Shown piece by piece: positions 1 to 8,038 of a DNA stretch of 45,515 nucleotides. The notes below the pieces were generated by a model. That model was given only the letters and a program-made list of their open reading frames with translations, was not told where the DNA came from and searched no databases. The stretch comes from a virus. The DNA lies in IMG/VR virus record IMGVR_UViG_3300045825_000178, positions 1-45,515 of that record; one strand, 5' to 3'. A program made the translations under genes and the position numbers. Within the stretch, counting starts at the first letter, position 1. The number at the start of each line of letters is the position of its first letter.

Positions 1-1
1 C

Positions 2-1765
2 GATGACACTATCTGCACGGCAAGCTTCCACAACTTTGCCAAGCTATTCATGCAGCTTGAGGGCACCTATCAAGTTTATTTAGATGTAGAGATAGACGCA
101 TCATATTTGCACTGCCAGTCATTTATCCACGGAACGAAGGTCAGTTTGGCTACGCTAGCAAAGATTAGCGCAGAAGATGACATAACGTATGATGAAGCAT
201 GGGCACAGTTGCGGGACTACTTGATTACTAAAGGGTGGGAAGGTACTGTTACGCCAGTGTACACTGAGTTCACTCCAGCACTTGTTAAGGAGAGCTACTT
301 CATTGTTACTGGTGAAGAGATTACTTTTTCAGTGAGATTACCTGAAAAGGTGATGGACTTAATCAGTCACCAGACGCTCCTGCATGGCGCATGGATGCTA
401 GCACTTGGAGATGACAAAGACTTCTCGGTGTTAAACAAGCTTGTTGCATCGCGCTATAAGAATGAACCAGTGTTCAACTGTGGTAGTCCTAAGCAGATGC
501 AGAAGCTGTTGTATGAGGTCATGGGGTTTGAAGTGGTAGTAGCAAACCAGCCTACTGACACTATGAGAGCAGCAGGACTTAGGCAGGGTACTCCAAAGAC
601 CGACAATTTGGCAATGGCCTATGCCTTGCAGACAGCAACGCCAGAGCAAACGCTTGCGATAAACGCTGTTATACGTATGAAGATGGTAGTAACTCGTAGG
701 AGTCTCTACTATAGCCCATATCCGCATTTTGTCCACTGGAAGACAGGCCGAGTGCATAGTTCGCACAATCAGTGTTCTACTAACACCAGAAGGGCATCAG
801 CTAGCAAGCCAAACGTGCAGCAGGTTAGCAAGCAAGAGAAGGTTGACGGATACCTTCCGAAGGTTAGAGAAGTATTCATTCCGCACCGAAAAGGTGCAGT
901 AGTGGTGTCGATGGACTTCATGGCTCAAGAGCTTAGGATTATCGCTGACTACTCGCAAGACAAGGGGATGCTTGCCTGTTTCATTGGAGACAATAAGAAG
1001 GATATGCACGCTCTGACTGGTGTTGGAATCCATAACTACAGGGCAGATGTTGCGATGAGCTACGAAGAGTTCTATGCTGCGGTCAAGGATGAGACAAATC
1101 CAGCACACGGAGTGGCTTACATAGAACGAACGCTAGGTAAGAAGACAAACTTCACTAGCGAATTTGGCGCTATGGCTCCCAAGCTAGCTCAAACCTTAAT
1201 GGTAACTGTTGAGGAAGCTCAGGTATTTCTTGACGCTAAGGAGTCTGCATTTCCTGATGTAGTTCTATGGAAAAACAAGGTCATTGAGCAGGAAGTTAAA
1301 GCATTAGGGTATGTAAAGACTAAGATGGGCGCTGTACGACATCTGGTTCCAGCACTGACATCTGGTGATGGCTATAAGATGAGTAAGGCAGAGCGTCAAG
1401 GTGTGAATACCAAGGTGCAAGGGTCAGCAGGCGAGATGACGAAAAGGGCTGAAGGCAGAATCTGGCAGGCTAGACTTGAGCAGCAGTTTGACTGTGAAAT
1501 TATGTTCCCTGTGCATGATGAAATCGTAGCATCGGTCATGATCGAAGACTTGCTAAAATTCATCCCGGCAATGCACTCTTGTATGGTGCAACCGTATGGA
1601 GACATGATGGTTCCTATCATGTCGAGCATCAGCTTTGGTAGAAGCTTTGGGCCAGCTTTTCAGGTGGATATAGGAGAGTTACCTACGGAAGAGGCTATCT
1701 TGAAAGGCCTTGCAACTATGTATGATAGGGAGAAACCCAAGCAACTTGAGGTAGTTACAGCATGA
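2..1765 (+). CDS. Family A (Pol I-type) DNA polymerase, 5' end cut by window edge
   Basis: Replicative DNA polymerase of the phage. The reading frame is open to the first bases of the window, so the gene starts upstream; the ATG at position 50 is internal (16 further residues are readable before it). The C-terminal polymerase domain is complete. Numbered from that ATG, motif A (SMDFMAQELR) has its metal-binding Asp near residue 289. Motif B (GKKTNFTSEFGAMAPKLAQ) follows. Motif C (VHDEIVAS) has the catalytic Asp near 490. The N-terminal part probably belongs to a 3'-5' exonuclease region, but too little is visible to judge exonuclease residues. Its stop overlaps the next start by 4 nt (ATGA), so the two genes are translationally coupled. 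Family A polymerases are common in lytic phages; which subfamily this is cannot be said. Confidence 0.93.
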   Translation, partial: DDTICTASFHNFAKLFMQLEGTYQVYLDVEIDASYLHCQSFIHGTKVSLATLAKISAEDDITYDEAWAQLRDYLITKGWEGTVTPVYTEFTPALVKESYFIVTGEEITFSVRLPEKVMDLISHQTLLHGAWMLALGDDKDFSVLNKLVASRYKNEPVFNCGSPKQMQKLLYEVMGFEVVVANQPTDTMRAAGLRQGTPKTDNLAMAYALQTATPEQTLAINAVIRMKMVVTRRSLYYSPYPHFVHWKTGRVHSSHNQCSTNTRRASASKPNVQQVSKQEKVDGYLPKVREVFIPHRKGAVVVSMDFMAQELRIIADYSQDKGMLACFIGDNKKDMHALTGVGIHNYRADVAMSYEEFYAAVKDETNPAHGVAYIERTLGKKTNFTSEFGAMAPKLAQTLMVTVEEAQVFLDAKESAFPDVVLWKNKVIEQEVKALGYVKTKMGAVRHLVPALTSGDGYKMSKAERQGVNTKVQGSAGEMTKRAEGRIWQARLEQQFDCEIMFPVHDEIVASVMIEDLLKFIPAMHSCMVQPYGDMMVPIMSSISFGRSFGPAFQVDIGELPTEEAILKGLATMYDREKPKQLEVVTA

Positions 1766-2175
1766 CAAGTGCTTCAGATCGAGGCAAGGAAGGTGAGGGG
1801 TTACTTAAAAAGTACCTTGATACGCTGTGTCGCTACAGTGATACAGCATATTATAGGCTTCCTGACGCAAGGGCTGGAAGCATGAGGGCTACCTTAGCTG
1901 ACTTCTTACTGATGCGTAAAGGCGTACTCCATCTAATAGAGTGCAAGGAAGTTAAGCATGACTTCAGATTACCACACGGGAATTTTGATAAAGCTCAGGT
2001 TGCAAGGCAGAGATTGTGGAAAGACGCAGGTGCCAACAGCCTTGTGTTAGTCTATCACTCTACATTAGGTAAGTGGAGAGGCTACGACATAGAAAGGTTT
2101 ATCGACCGCAGCGAAGGCGGTTCGTGGGATTTGAGGGATACAATACCAAAAACATTACCGGAACTTTTATGCTAA
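1762..2175 (+). CDS. PD-(D/E)XK-type nuclease, probably a Holliday junction resolvase or VRR-NUC-like enzyme
   Basis: Small protein of 137 residues. The central segment fits the PD-(D/E)XK nuclease core: Asp47 in LADFLL, then Glu60-Cys-Lys62 in LIECKEV on the following strand, with basic residues around it (KHDFRL, RQRLW). Such compact nucleases in phage replication clusters usually resolve branched DNA or trim DNA ends. The ATG overlaps the polymerase stop by 4 nt, and the end overlaps the start of the SbcD-like gene. That places it in one replication and recombination operon. The catalytic motif is what I see; the substrate is inference. Alternatives are a RecB-like exonuclease or an endonuclease of unknown substrate. 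Confidence 0.7.
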   Translation: MTSASDRGKEGEGLLKKYLDTLCRYSDTAYYRLPDARAGSMRATLADFLLMRKGVLHLIECKEVKHDFRLPHGNFDKAQVARQRLWKDAGANSLVLVYHSTLGKWRGYDIERFIDRSEGGSWDLRDTIPKTLPELLC

Positions 2176-3173
2176 CAATATATAATGATCAGCACTTAGG
2201 CGCTATCAGAAGCGGTGGCACGACACTGACTAGCCAGTGGGAGCTACGCCAGCACCTGCAACGGGACTTCAAACGGCTCTTACCTACCAACACTGATCTA
2301 CTTCTTCTAGGTGATCTTTTCGATGCAGTTAACGTCCCTATCCGTGACGTACTTGAAACGTTCTTCACACTGAAAACATGGGCTGCTGCTAATCCCGGTA
2401 AAGTGTGCTGGCTTGTTGCCGGAAATCATGATTTGTCAAAGACCAGTAACGTCATGTCAAGCTTTGATTTCTTATCAGCATTGCTTGCGGATAGTTGCCC
2501 TGCAGTCATCAGCGTCAAAGCACCTCTGATGACTCCGCACGGCTATATTATCCCGCATTTACCAAATCAGCAGCTTTTCGATGCAGCACTTGCCGCTGTA
2601 CCTGAGTGCAAGGTTTTATACCTGCACTGCAACTACGACAATAACTTTGCTGCGATGTCAGACCAGTCACTCAACCTCAGCAAAGAGCAGGCAGCGGCCT
2701 CAATTGCTGAAGCGATTGTGATTGCACATGAACACAAGTCGAAGCGTGTCGGCAAGGTCTTTATCCCCGGAAATCAGATTGCTAGCAGTTGTTCCGACTG
2801 GCTCGGTGTACGTGTTAAATTCTACACTACTGTCGATGCAGGTGTTGTCTCCCTGTTGCCTGTCGAGACAACAGGAGGATTTGCCGAACTGGATTGGCAA
2901 GCGCTTGATGGACTTAGCGAAGCAAAATTTGTTCGGGTTACCGGAAATGCCACCGCAGACCAAGCTGCACAGGTAGTGACTGCTATCAGTAAATTACGGC
3001 AGACTAGCCAAGCGTATGTTATTACTAATGGTGTAAGTATAGCTGCAGAGGATGGTACTGCTGCTGTGTTTGAGACTGCACTGGAAGGTGTGCAAGCATT
3101 TAGCGTCATGGCTGCGCTGCGTGAGTTGATGACAGAAGAAGAAATGATAAAACTTGAGGCACTCAATGCTTAA
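2169..3173 (+). CDS. SbcD/Mre11-like metallophosphoesterase, recombination nuclease subunit
   Basis: Protein of 334 residues with the calcineurin-like phosphoesterase signature. The motifs in order are DQH (residues 7-9), GDLFD (48-52), GNHD (85-88), a later His in LYLHCNYDN, and the AHEH motif in VIAHEHKSK. These coordinate two metal ions in Mre11, SbcD and T4 gp47. The partner ATPase lies immediately downstream, as expected for an SbcCD complex that processes DNA ends and recombination intermediates. I chose the ATG at 2169, which overlaps the previous stop, because the family fold begins at once (MLTIYNDQHLG). The longer frame open from 2073 would add a non-family leader that lies within the preceding nuclease gene. 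The stop overlaps the next ATG (ATG, two nt, TAA). Confidence 0.88.
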   Translation: MLTIYNDQHLGAIRSGGTTLTSQWELRQHLQRDFKRLLPTNTDLLLLGDLFDAVNVPIRDVLETFFTLKTWAAANPGKVCWLVAGNHDLSKTSNVMSSFDFLSALLADSCPAVISVKAPLMTPHGYIIPHLPNQQLFDAALAAVPECKVLYLHCNYDNNFAAMSDQSLNLSKEQAAASIAEAIVIAHEHKSKRVGKVFIPGNQIASSCSDWLGVRVKFYTTVDAGVVSLLPVETTGGFAELDWQALDGLSEAKFVRVTGNATADQAAQVVTAISKLRQTSQAYVITNGVSIAAEDGTAAVFETALEGVQAFSVMAALRELMTEEEMIKLEALNA

Positions 3174-5235
3174 TTCGCTCAAACTGACAAATTTCCAACA
3201 ACATCGTGCACTTGAGGTTAACTTCACTAGCGGACTTAACGTACTAAGAGGCGCTAACGAGGCTGGAAAGAGTGCCACATTTAGTGCCATTGCTTACGCC
3301 TACTACGGTGCACGGGCCTTGCCGCTTTCTTTGGAAGACACAGTAACGTGGGGTGAGTCGGTAAACACGCTCAAAGTAGAGCACAGCTTCACGCACAACG
3401 GCAACGATTATATCATCACCCGTAAAAAGAGTGGTGCTGAGTTGCTTGGACCTGATAGCTTACGTGTATCAGGCCACTCAGAGGTCACAAGTTACATGGA
3501 AGCTCTATTTAACTGCAATATGGCAACGGCTGTAGCCACCATGATTGCAGGACAGGGCCAGCTAAAAGAATCTCTGGACGGTAGTGCAGTCTCGTTGATT
3601 GAGAGACTGTCGAATATGGGCTTGATTGACGAACTTGTAGATCGAGTTCAAACACGGCTACCTAGCGGCAACACCAAGATTTTTGAGTCGCAGCTGGAGG
3701 CTCTGCCGATTGTTGATGTCCCTGTTGGCGACTTTGGTGCGCTAGAGTCGGTCGTAACAGCTGCTAAACAGGTTGAGTTTGCGGCTTTTGATGCGGCTGA
3801 TGCTGCAAATGTTGCGTATGAGCGTGCCAAAGTAGAAGCTGAACGAGCTACCTTGAGGATTAATAGCGCAAAGGAAATTACTATACGCAGGAAGATGCTG
3901 AGTAATCAGTTGACAGCCGCACAGGAAAGTGCGGTAGTACAGGCACCAGTAACTGATGAAACATCGACTATGGAGGCACTGACGGCAGCTTTAGTTAAGC
4001 AGAACTCTCAGGTAGTCGTTGCAACCAAGTGGAAGATGTTCGCAGAGCTTCCAATCGTAGAGTCGTACCTTGACAGGCCTGCGGTAGAGGCCGATGTACT
4101 CTCTATTGAGTCAAGCATCACTGCTTGCATGGCTGATGTGCGTAATGCAGAACTTGCACGCGCAACTGCTTTAGCCAAGGTCATCACGCAGTCAGCGTGC
4201 GGCTTGTGTGGTAAAGACCTTACAGATGTCCCTGAAGTAGCGGCTGTGAATGCCGCAGCACAGGCAGAGGCTTTAGCTCTCAGCGAAAAAATAGCAGACT
4301 TCAAGGCGCAACGAGTTATCCTTGACAGAGATTACGGCCACCTGAAGACTCTGTATGCTGCTGACCACGCACTAGCGCTGAAGATAGCGCAACTTGTTAC
4401 CTATGTAGATGTTGACAACGCTTACATACCGTCAAAGGTTACGTGGAAAGGTCCAACAGCCGTACAAGAGCTTGACACTAATGACTACGTTAAGCGAATT
4501 GACGCGCTACGCAAGCATCAAGCCAAGGTTGCACTGCACGACTCACTAACAACTACGGCATTGGTGACAGCAGAGCATTTAAAGCAGACTATAGCAGAAC
4601 TACCCACACTGGAAGCGGACCCGGCTGATGCGCTGGCAGCGCCCGCCGCCGCCGCCGCGCTGGTTGAAGCGAGGGCTGCAACCGTTCGGCTGCACACCGC
4701 CAAGGCTACCACAGCCGCCGCAATTGCCGCGCTGGCTAGTGCAGTGCAGGCACACAATTATGCGCTGGAAAGGCACGCTGCAGGCCTTGCTAAGCGGGCA
4801 GAGTTGATCGCCACGCTGGCAGAGTATGGCGACAATAACAGGCTTATCAAGAAACTCAGAGATGCAAGGCCCGTAGTGGCCAAGAAACTTTGGGGTACTG
4901 TGCTTGCTGCCGTGTCAACCTACTTTAGCATGGTGCGAGGCACACCTTCAGTAGTCACCCGAGATGACTCTACATTTCTGGTGGATGGCAAGTCTGTCAA
5001 GGCCTATAGCGGCTCTACCAAGGATGCGCTTGGGTTGGCCATTAGGATGACGTTACAGAAAACGTTCTTAGGGAGTCTCAATACCATGCTGGTCGATGAG
5101 CCTGCAGCTGCAGCTGATGATGTCAGGGAGACAGCAATGCTTGGTATGCTAGCTTCTTGTGGCTACGAACAGGTAGTGCTTGTCACTCACTCGGACCTAG
5201 CTGATTCGTTCGCTGCGAACATTATACGTATCTAA
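3166..5235 (+). CDS. SbcC/Rad50-like ATPase, recombination nuclease partner
   Basis: Protein of 689 residues with SMC/Rad50 layout. The N-terminal half of the ATPase has Walker A GANEAGKS at residues 29-36. Long Ala, Glu and Lys-rich coiled coils flank a CGLC motif at 345-348 that resembles the zinc hook joining Rad50 dimers. The C-terminal half has Walker B (MLVDEP) near residue 643 followed by VLVTHSD. It is shorter than bacterial SbcC (about 1,000 residues) and close to phage versions such as T4 gp46. The ATG at 3166 overlaps the SbcD-like stop; a TTG 12 nt upstream is less likely. The stretch around 4620-4800 is richer in GCC and CTG codons than its surroundings and encodes an Ala-rich coil. 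The stop overlaps the stop of the convergent Rz gene, with no terminator between. Confidence 0.88.
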   Translation: MLNSLKLTNFQQHRALEVNFTSGLNVLRGANEAGKSATFSAIAYAYYGARALPLSLEDTVTWGESVNTLKVEHSFTHNGNDYIITRKKSGAELLGPDSLRVSGHSEVTSYMEALFNCNMATAVATMIAGQGQLKESLDGSAVSLIERLSNMGLIDELVDRVQTRLPSGNTKIFESQLEALPIVDVPVGDFGALESVVTAAKQVEFAAFDAADAANVAYERAKVEAERATLRINSAKEITIRRKMLSNQLTAAQESAVVQAPVTDETSTMEALTAALVKQNSQVVVATKWKMFAELPIVESYLDRPAVEADVLSIESSITACMADVRNAELARATALAKVITQSACGLCGKDLTDVPEVAAVNAAAQAEALALSEKIADFKAQRVILDRDYGHLKTLYAADHALALKIAQLVTYVDVDNAYIPSKVTWKGPTAVQELDTNDYVKRIDALRKHQAKVALHDSLTTTALVTAEHLKQTIAELPTLEADPADALAAPAAAAALVEARAATVRLHTAKATTAAAIAALASAVQAHNYALERHAAGLAKRAELIATLAEYGDNNRLIKKLRDARPVVAKKLWGTVLAAVSTYFSMVRGTPSVVTRDDSTFLVDGKSVKAYSGSTKDALGLAIRMTLQKTFLGSLNTMLVDEPAAAADDVRETAMLGMLASCGYEQVVLVTHSDLADSFAANIIRI

Positions 5236-5747
5236 CGTAGCTCGCAGACAAGCTTAGGGTTGTTAACATAGTTGTACAGGATGCCGTAGTCTATTTTGAG
5301 ACTGTCTGCATCCCCTGCTAGTCGGAAAAGATTTCCGTTAATCTTTTCTGGAAGCTGTACGATGGTGGTGCTTGTGTCACTGGTGGAGCCTGCCGCTCTG
5401 CCTTTGGCGTTACCACAACCTTGCCCACTTCCCGTGGTGGTGTACTGCAAGCGGTGAGTAGTAGCATAGTTACGCAGGCTGGCAGTGTTTTCAGCTTGAA
5501 GTTGTTCACGTTGTTTCCCCAATGCTTCTATCGTATCTTTAAGTTTACCTCTTGCAGTAGTAGCTTCGTCCTGTGCAGTAAGCAGGAGTGCAGCAGCTTC
5601 AGCTTTTTGCTTGTCAAGCTTCTCTACCCAAATAGCGCGTTCTGCATCAGCACCTACACCTTGTTCGTGACTACTCCAAGAAAAGTACCCTGCTATTAGT
5701 GCCGCTAATAGGACACCATAAGCTAGCAATTTATAGGGCAACGTCAT
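5232..5747 (-). CDS. Rz: Rz-like inner-membrane spanin (i-spanin)
   Basis: Protein of 171 residues. It has one N-terminal transmembrane segment (LLAYGVLLAALIAGYFSW, residues 7-24), then a long Gln, Glu and Ala-rich periplasmic coiled coil from about 40 to 95, and the tail NPKLVCELR typical of Rz proteins. It anchors in the inner membrane and with Rz1 links the two membranes to destroy the outer membrane in the last step of lysis. It starts 4 nt inside the end of the endolysin gene (ATGA). A complete Rz1 frame is embedded in it. Its stop overlaps that of the SbcC-like gene on the other strand, so two operons meet tail to tail with no spacer. Confidence 0.9.
   Translation of the reverse strand: MTLPYKLLAYGVLLAALIAGYFSWSSHEQGVGADAERAIWVEKLDKQKAEAAALLLTAQDEATTARGKLKDTIEALGKQREQLQAENTASLRNYATTHRLQYTTTGSGQGCGNAKGRAAGSTSDTSTTIVQLPEKINGNLFRLAGDADSLKIDYGILYNYVNNPKLVCELR
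5318..5509 (-). CDS. Rz1: Rz1-like outer-membrane lipoprotein (o-spanin), embedded in Rz
   Basis: A 63-residue frame lies wholly inside Rz in a different reading frame. It has a lipoprotein signal peptide (MNNFKLKTLPACVTMLLLTAC) with lipobox LTAC-S, so Cys21 would be lipidated. A short Pro-rich mature part follows (TPPREVGK, QAPPVTQAPPS), as in lambda Rz1. It is the outer-membrane partner of the Rz protein. An embedded Rz1 is one of the known arrangements (lambda Rz/Rz1). Lipobox, Pro-rich mature part and position all agree, so the call is firm despite the small size. Confidence 0.88.
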   Translation of the reverse strand: MNNFKLKTLPACVTMLLLTACSTPPREVGKVVVTPKAERQAPPVTQAPPSYSFQKRLTEIFSD

Positions 5748-6208
5748 ACAGGCTTGTTAAAAAGGTTCTTCTCTGCTGCACGGCGAGTAACAAGTCCTGA
5801 AAGCCTTTTACCACCACCGTAAATCCACTTGCCGAACTCAAGTGCTGCACCGATGTAGTCGCCTTTGTTAAGTTTCTTGAGTAGTGTGCTTGTACGCAGG
5901 TTGGTTGCACCAGCATTGTATGCGAAGTCGGTCAATGCGTCGTATTGATTCTGGTTAAGTGGTACAGTGACATAGCGATTAACTGCATTCTCATATTCAC
6001 CAAGCGTAGCAAGCACCATCAGTGCTGCCGTAGCCTCAGAAATTGGTGCATCCTCCATAGTCACTCGTCTGCCGTCAGGGTATCGAGTAGAGCCATAACC
6101 AATAGTAGGTACACCGGCTGGACATCTATAAGGTACTGCGCTAAAGCCTTCTGACAACTTGACAAGTTTTACTGCGTTCTGCGAGGCTTTCAAACTTATG
6201 CTCTCCAC
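5744..6208 (-). CDS. Endolysin, GH24 lysozyme (muramidase)
   Basis: Protein of 154 residues that cleaves the glycan strands of peptidoglycan at lysis. The catalytic triad pattern of phage GH24 lysozymes is present: Glu20 in SEGF, Cys29 where T4 has Asp, and Thr35 in VPTIGYG (E-x8-C-x5-T). The Cys variant is known from other GH24 phage endolysins. The later conserved segment QYDALTDFAYNAG is also present. No signal peptide or SAR segment is visible, so it should need a holin to cross the membrane. The start is GTG at 6208; no in-frame ATG lies near the family start. It overlaps the end of the small membrane gene upstream by 13 nt and the Rz start downstream by 4 nt. Confidence 0.93.
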   Translation of the reverse strand: MESISLKASQNAVKLVKLSEGFSAVPYRCPAGVPTIGYGSTRYPDGRRVTMEDAPISEATAALMVLATLGEYENAVNRYVTVPLNQNQYDALTDFAYNAGATNLRTSTLLKKLNKGDYIGAALEFGKWIYGGGKRLSGLVTRRAAEKNLFNKPV

Positions 6209-6372
6209 AATTCACTGAATAGCATACTGAATGTAAACAATACACTGATAACAACTGCTGCTATCTTGAGTATCTCTTTCCACGGCTCCGGTATATCAAG
6301 CTTGTAAATGAGCAAAAACACTGCACCGAAGATCACAGCATACACAAGTAGCGTGAGTAATATATCAGGCAT
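6196..6372 (-). CDS. Small membrane protein with two transmembrane segments, possible second holin or antiholin
   Basis: A 58-residue frame in the gap between holin and endolysin. It begins MPDILLTLLVYAVIFGAVFL and is followed by a short loop (YKLDIPEPWKE). A second hydrophobic stretch (ILKIAAVVISVLFTFSMLF) then leads to the tail SELWRA. The ATG shares one base with the stop of the putative holin gene (TAATG) and the stop lies 13 nt inside the endolysin gene, so the whole cassette is read as coupled frames. Two membrane segments in a short protein between holin and endolysin fit a class II holin or an antiholin. I do not recognise the family; the role rests on position and topology. Confidence 0.72.
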   Translation of the reverse strand: MPDILLTLLVYAVIFGAVFLLIYKLDIPEPWKEILKIAAVVISVLFTFSMLFSELWRA

Positions 6373-6731
6373 TACGCTGCAGCTAGCACTACAGGAGGTG
6401 CAGTGGGTGTGGTAACCACAATTTGAGGCTTGATAGCTGCAATGGTAGCTGGTACATCTATAGGTGCGATAGTCGGAGTTGGCCCTACTGTATTATCTGC
6501 TATAACAATCCCTGCTGTAATAGCAATAACTTCCCTATGCTTAGCTTTAATGTCGAGGTAATACTGCTCAGCAATAGCCCATAGAACAGGGATTAGCACC
6601 ATAAGGCCACCAATAAACTCAGTTAAAAGATCGTCGGACATAAAGCCTCGTACTGCACCTGTAGCTACAAGCATCGCCCTAATAACGGAGATAAGCGCCA
6701 GAATTGTTGGGTTTGTCATTGTGTTGTTCAT
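6372..6731 (-). CDS. Putative holin (Pam3-gp28-like)
   Basis: Protein of 119 residues. The N-terminal half has a moderately hydrophobic helix (ALISVIRAMLVATGAVRGF), a short linker SDDLLTEF and a stronger helix (IGGLMVLIPVLWAIAEQYY). This order, gain of Gly-rich helix, acidic loop and Trp-containing second helix, resembles the small holin family named after cyanophage Pam3 gp28. The C-terminal half (about 60-119) is a Pro, Ala and Val-rich tail unusual for a holin. It lies directly upstream of the small membrane protein and endolysin. The ATG overlaps the stop of the GH12-like gene by 4 nt. The holin role is inferred from topology and position. Confidence 0.65.
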   Translation of the reverse strand: MNNTMTNPTILALISVIRAMLVATGAVRGFMSDDLLTEFIGGLMVLIPVLWAIAEQYYLDIKAKHREVIAITAGIVIADNTVGPTPTIAPIDVPATIAAIKPQIVVTTPTAPPVVLAAA

Positions 6732-7969
6732 AGTTTCACCTTATAGTCATAAACAATTATGTCACCAGTGCCGTCAATCGGCTCAACGCCCAACTCAACT
6801 GCTACTAAGTACTCTTTACCAGTTGCCCATGGAGTGCCCTTAGCATCCTTTCTGGTTGTCATATAGTTAATAAGCTCACCGATGTCAATTTCCGCTGCAG
6901 TGATCGGTAGCTTATCTGGCAAAAATGCAACCATTTTCCAGCCAGTGCCCCATGCACCCCATTGTCCTCCGAAAGTGTAATCAAAGACACCATCTGGTTT
7001 TTTAGTGCAGTAAACATGGTATAGCCGACCACCTATAGTGGCGTCGTGGTCATACCAAGTAGGATTACGGCCCTTGTTATGCGCGCCATAGTTGCCCCAA
7101 TTTTGCAATGGGATCATGATTTCATGCGTAAACGGTGCCGAACTGAAGCCGCGTGTCTGCCCCGGTGTGCTTTGCAACCAGATGTCAAAAACAAGTTGTC
7201 CCTGTCCTGTTGGTGGCACAACGTTAGATACAGCAAATTTACATTTGACAGGTGGTAGCGGTAACTGCAGTGGCATGAATGTGCCGGGTGTATGGCCAGT
7301 AGGTGCGACGCTTTGAACAACACCTTGAGGTGTAATTACTTGCATACCGTCGATTAGTGCATCACTGCTATAGTAACCCGGCTGTCTACCACCAATAATA
7401 CTTGAGTAGCTTTTTACCTCTGTACCTACTGGTGCTGGTATAGGCCATCTCCACTTTAAGCGAAATGCTACTTCACCATTTGGCCCCTGCGTTGGAAGAA
7501 CACCTATCAAAGACTCAAACTGATTTGCAGCAGGGCCTCTAGTAATGCCGTTAGCGCCCCACGGGTTTTCCAGAACAAAAGAGCCGCTAGCGGGGTTACC
7601 GAGCAGGGTAATGTATGAACTTCTGTCTGTAACTGGCATCTGAGCAGCTGTAGGGGCACTAGCAGCAGGAACAGGAATAGGAACAGGCACCGGAAGAGGG
7701 ACCGTAGTAGGGATGGTTACAGGGATAGGCAAGTGCACTTCCCAATAGTAGGTACTTACCGTTGGGTCATACCCCGGATTTGCATACTTGGCCCGATAGA
7801 GCTTGCCATCAGAGAAAGCCACAATAGTTCCAGCTGCATACTGCTTGTTTTGCACCCATGACTGGTATAAAGGCGGTGGTGTAGGTGGTGGGGCATTTGG
7901 TATGCTTTCCACATATTCAACTGCAACCGCCAGCGCTGCTTGCGCTTCTGGTTTTGTTGGACTAGGCAT
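6728..7969 (-). CDS. GH12-like endoglucanase or xyloglucanase with N-terminal chitin-binding-like module
   Basis: Protein of 413 residues. Residues about 35-80 (YQSWVQNKQYAAGTIVAFSD, then YRAK and a final YYW) look like a type 5/12 chitin-binding module, which also occurs in cellulose and chitin enzymes. A Pro/Val linker of about 30 residues (PVPVPIPVP) follows. The rest resembles glycoside hydrolase family 12: NPWG near the start of the domain, HEIMIPL with Glu283 at the nucleophile position, and ELGVEPIDGTG with Glu396 at the acid/base position, where GH12 has a G-x-E-P motif. A role in cutting a beta-glucan-type surface polysaccharide, as a virion depolymerase or released enzyme, is inference. 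The start is ATG 7969 with GAAGGAG six nt upstream. A holin gene follows with 4-nt overlap. Confidence 0.68.
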   Translation of the reverse strand: MPSPTKPEAQAALAVAVEYVESIPNAPPPTPPPLYQSWVQNKQYAAGTIVAFSDGKLYRAKYANPGYDPTVSTYYWEVHLPIPVTIPTTVPLPVPVPIPVPAASAPTAAQMPVTDRSSYITLLGNPASGSFVLENPWGANGITRGPAANQFESLIGVLPTQGPNGEVAFRLKWRWPIPAPVGTEVKSYSSIIGGRQPGYYSSDALIDGMQVITPQGVVQSVAPTGHTPGTFMPLQLPLPPVKCKFAVSNVVPPTGQGQLVFDIWLQSTPGQTRGFSSAPFTHEIMIPLQNWGNYGAHNKGRNPTWYDHDATIGGRLYHVYCTKKPDGVFDYTFGGQWGAWGTGWKMVAFLPDKLPITAAEIDIGELINYMTTRKDAKGTPWATGKEYLVAVELGVEPIDGTGDIIVYDYKVKL

Positions 7970-8038
7970 CAAAAACTCCTTCAAAAGCTATAAAGTGCCT
8001 ATAGCCGTAGCTACAGGCACGTTTCCGACAGTTAGCGC

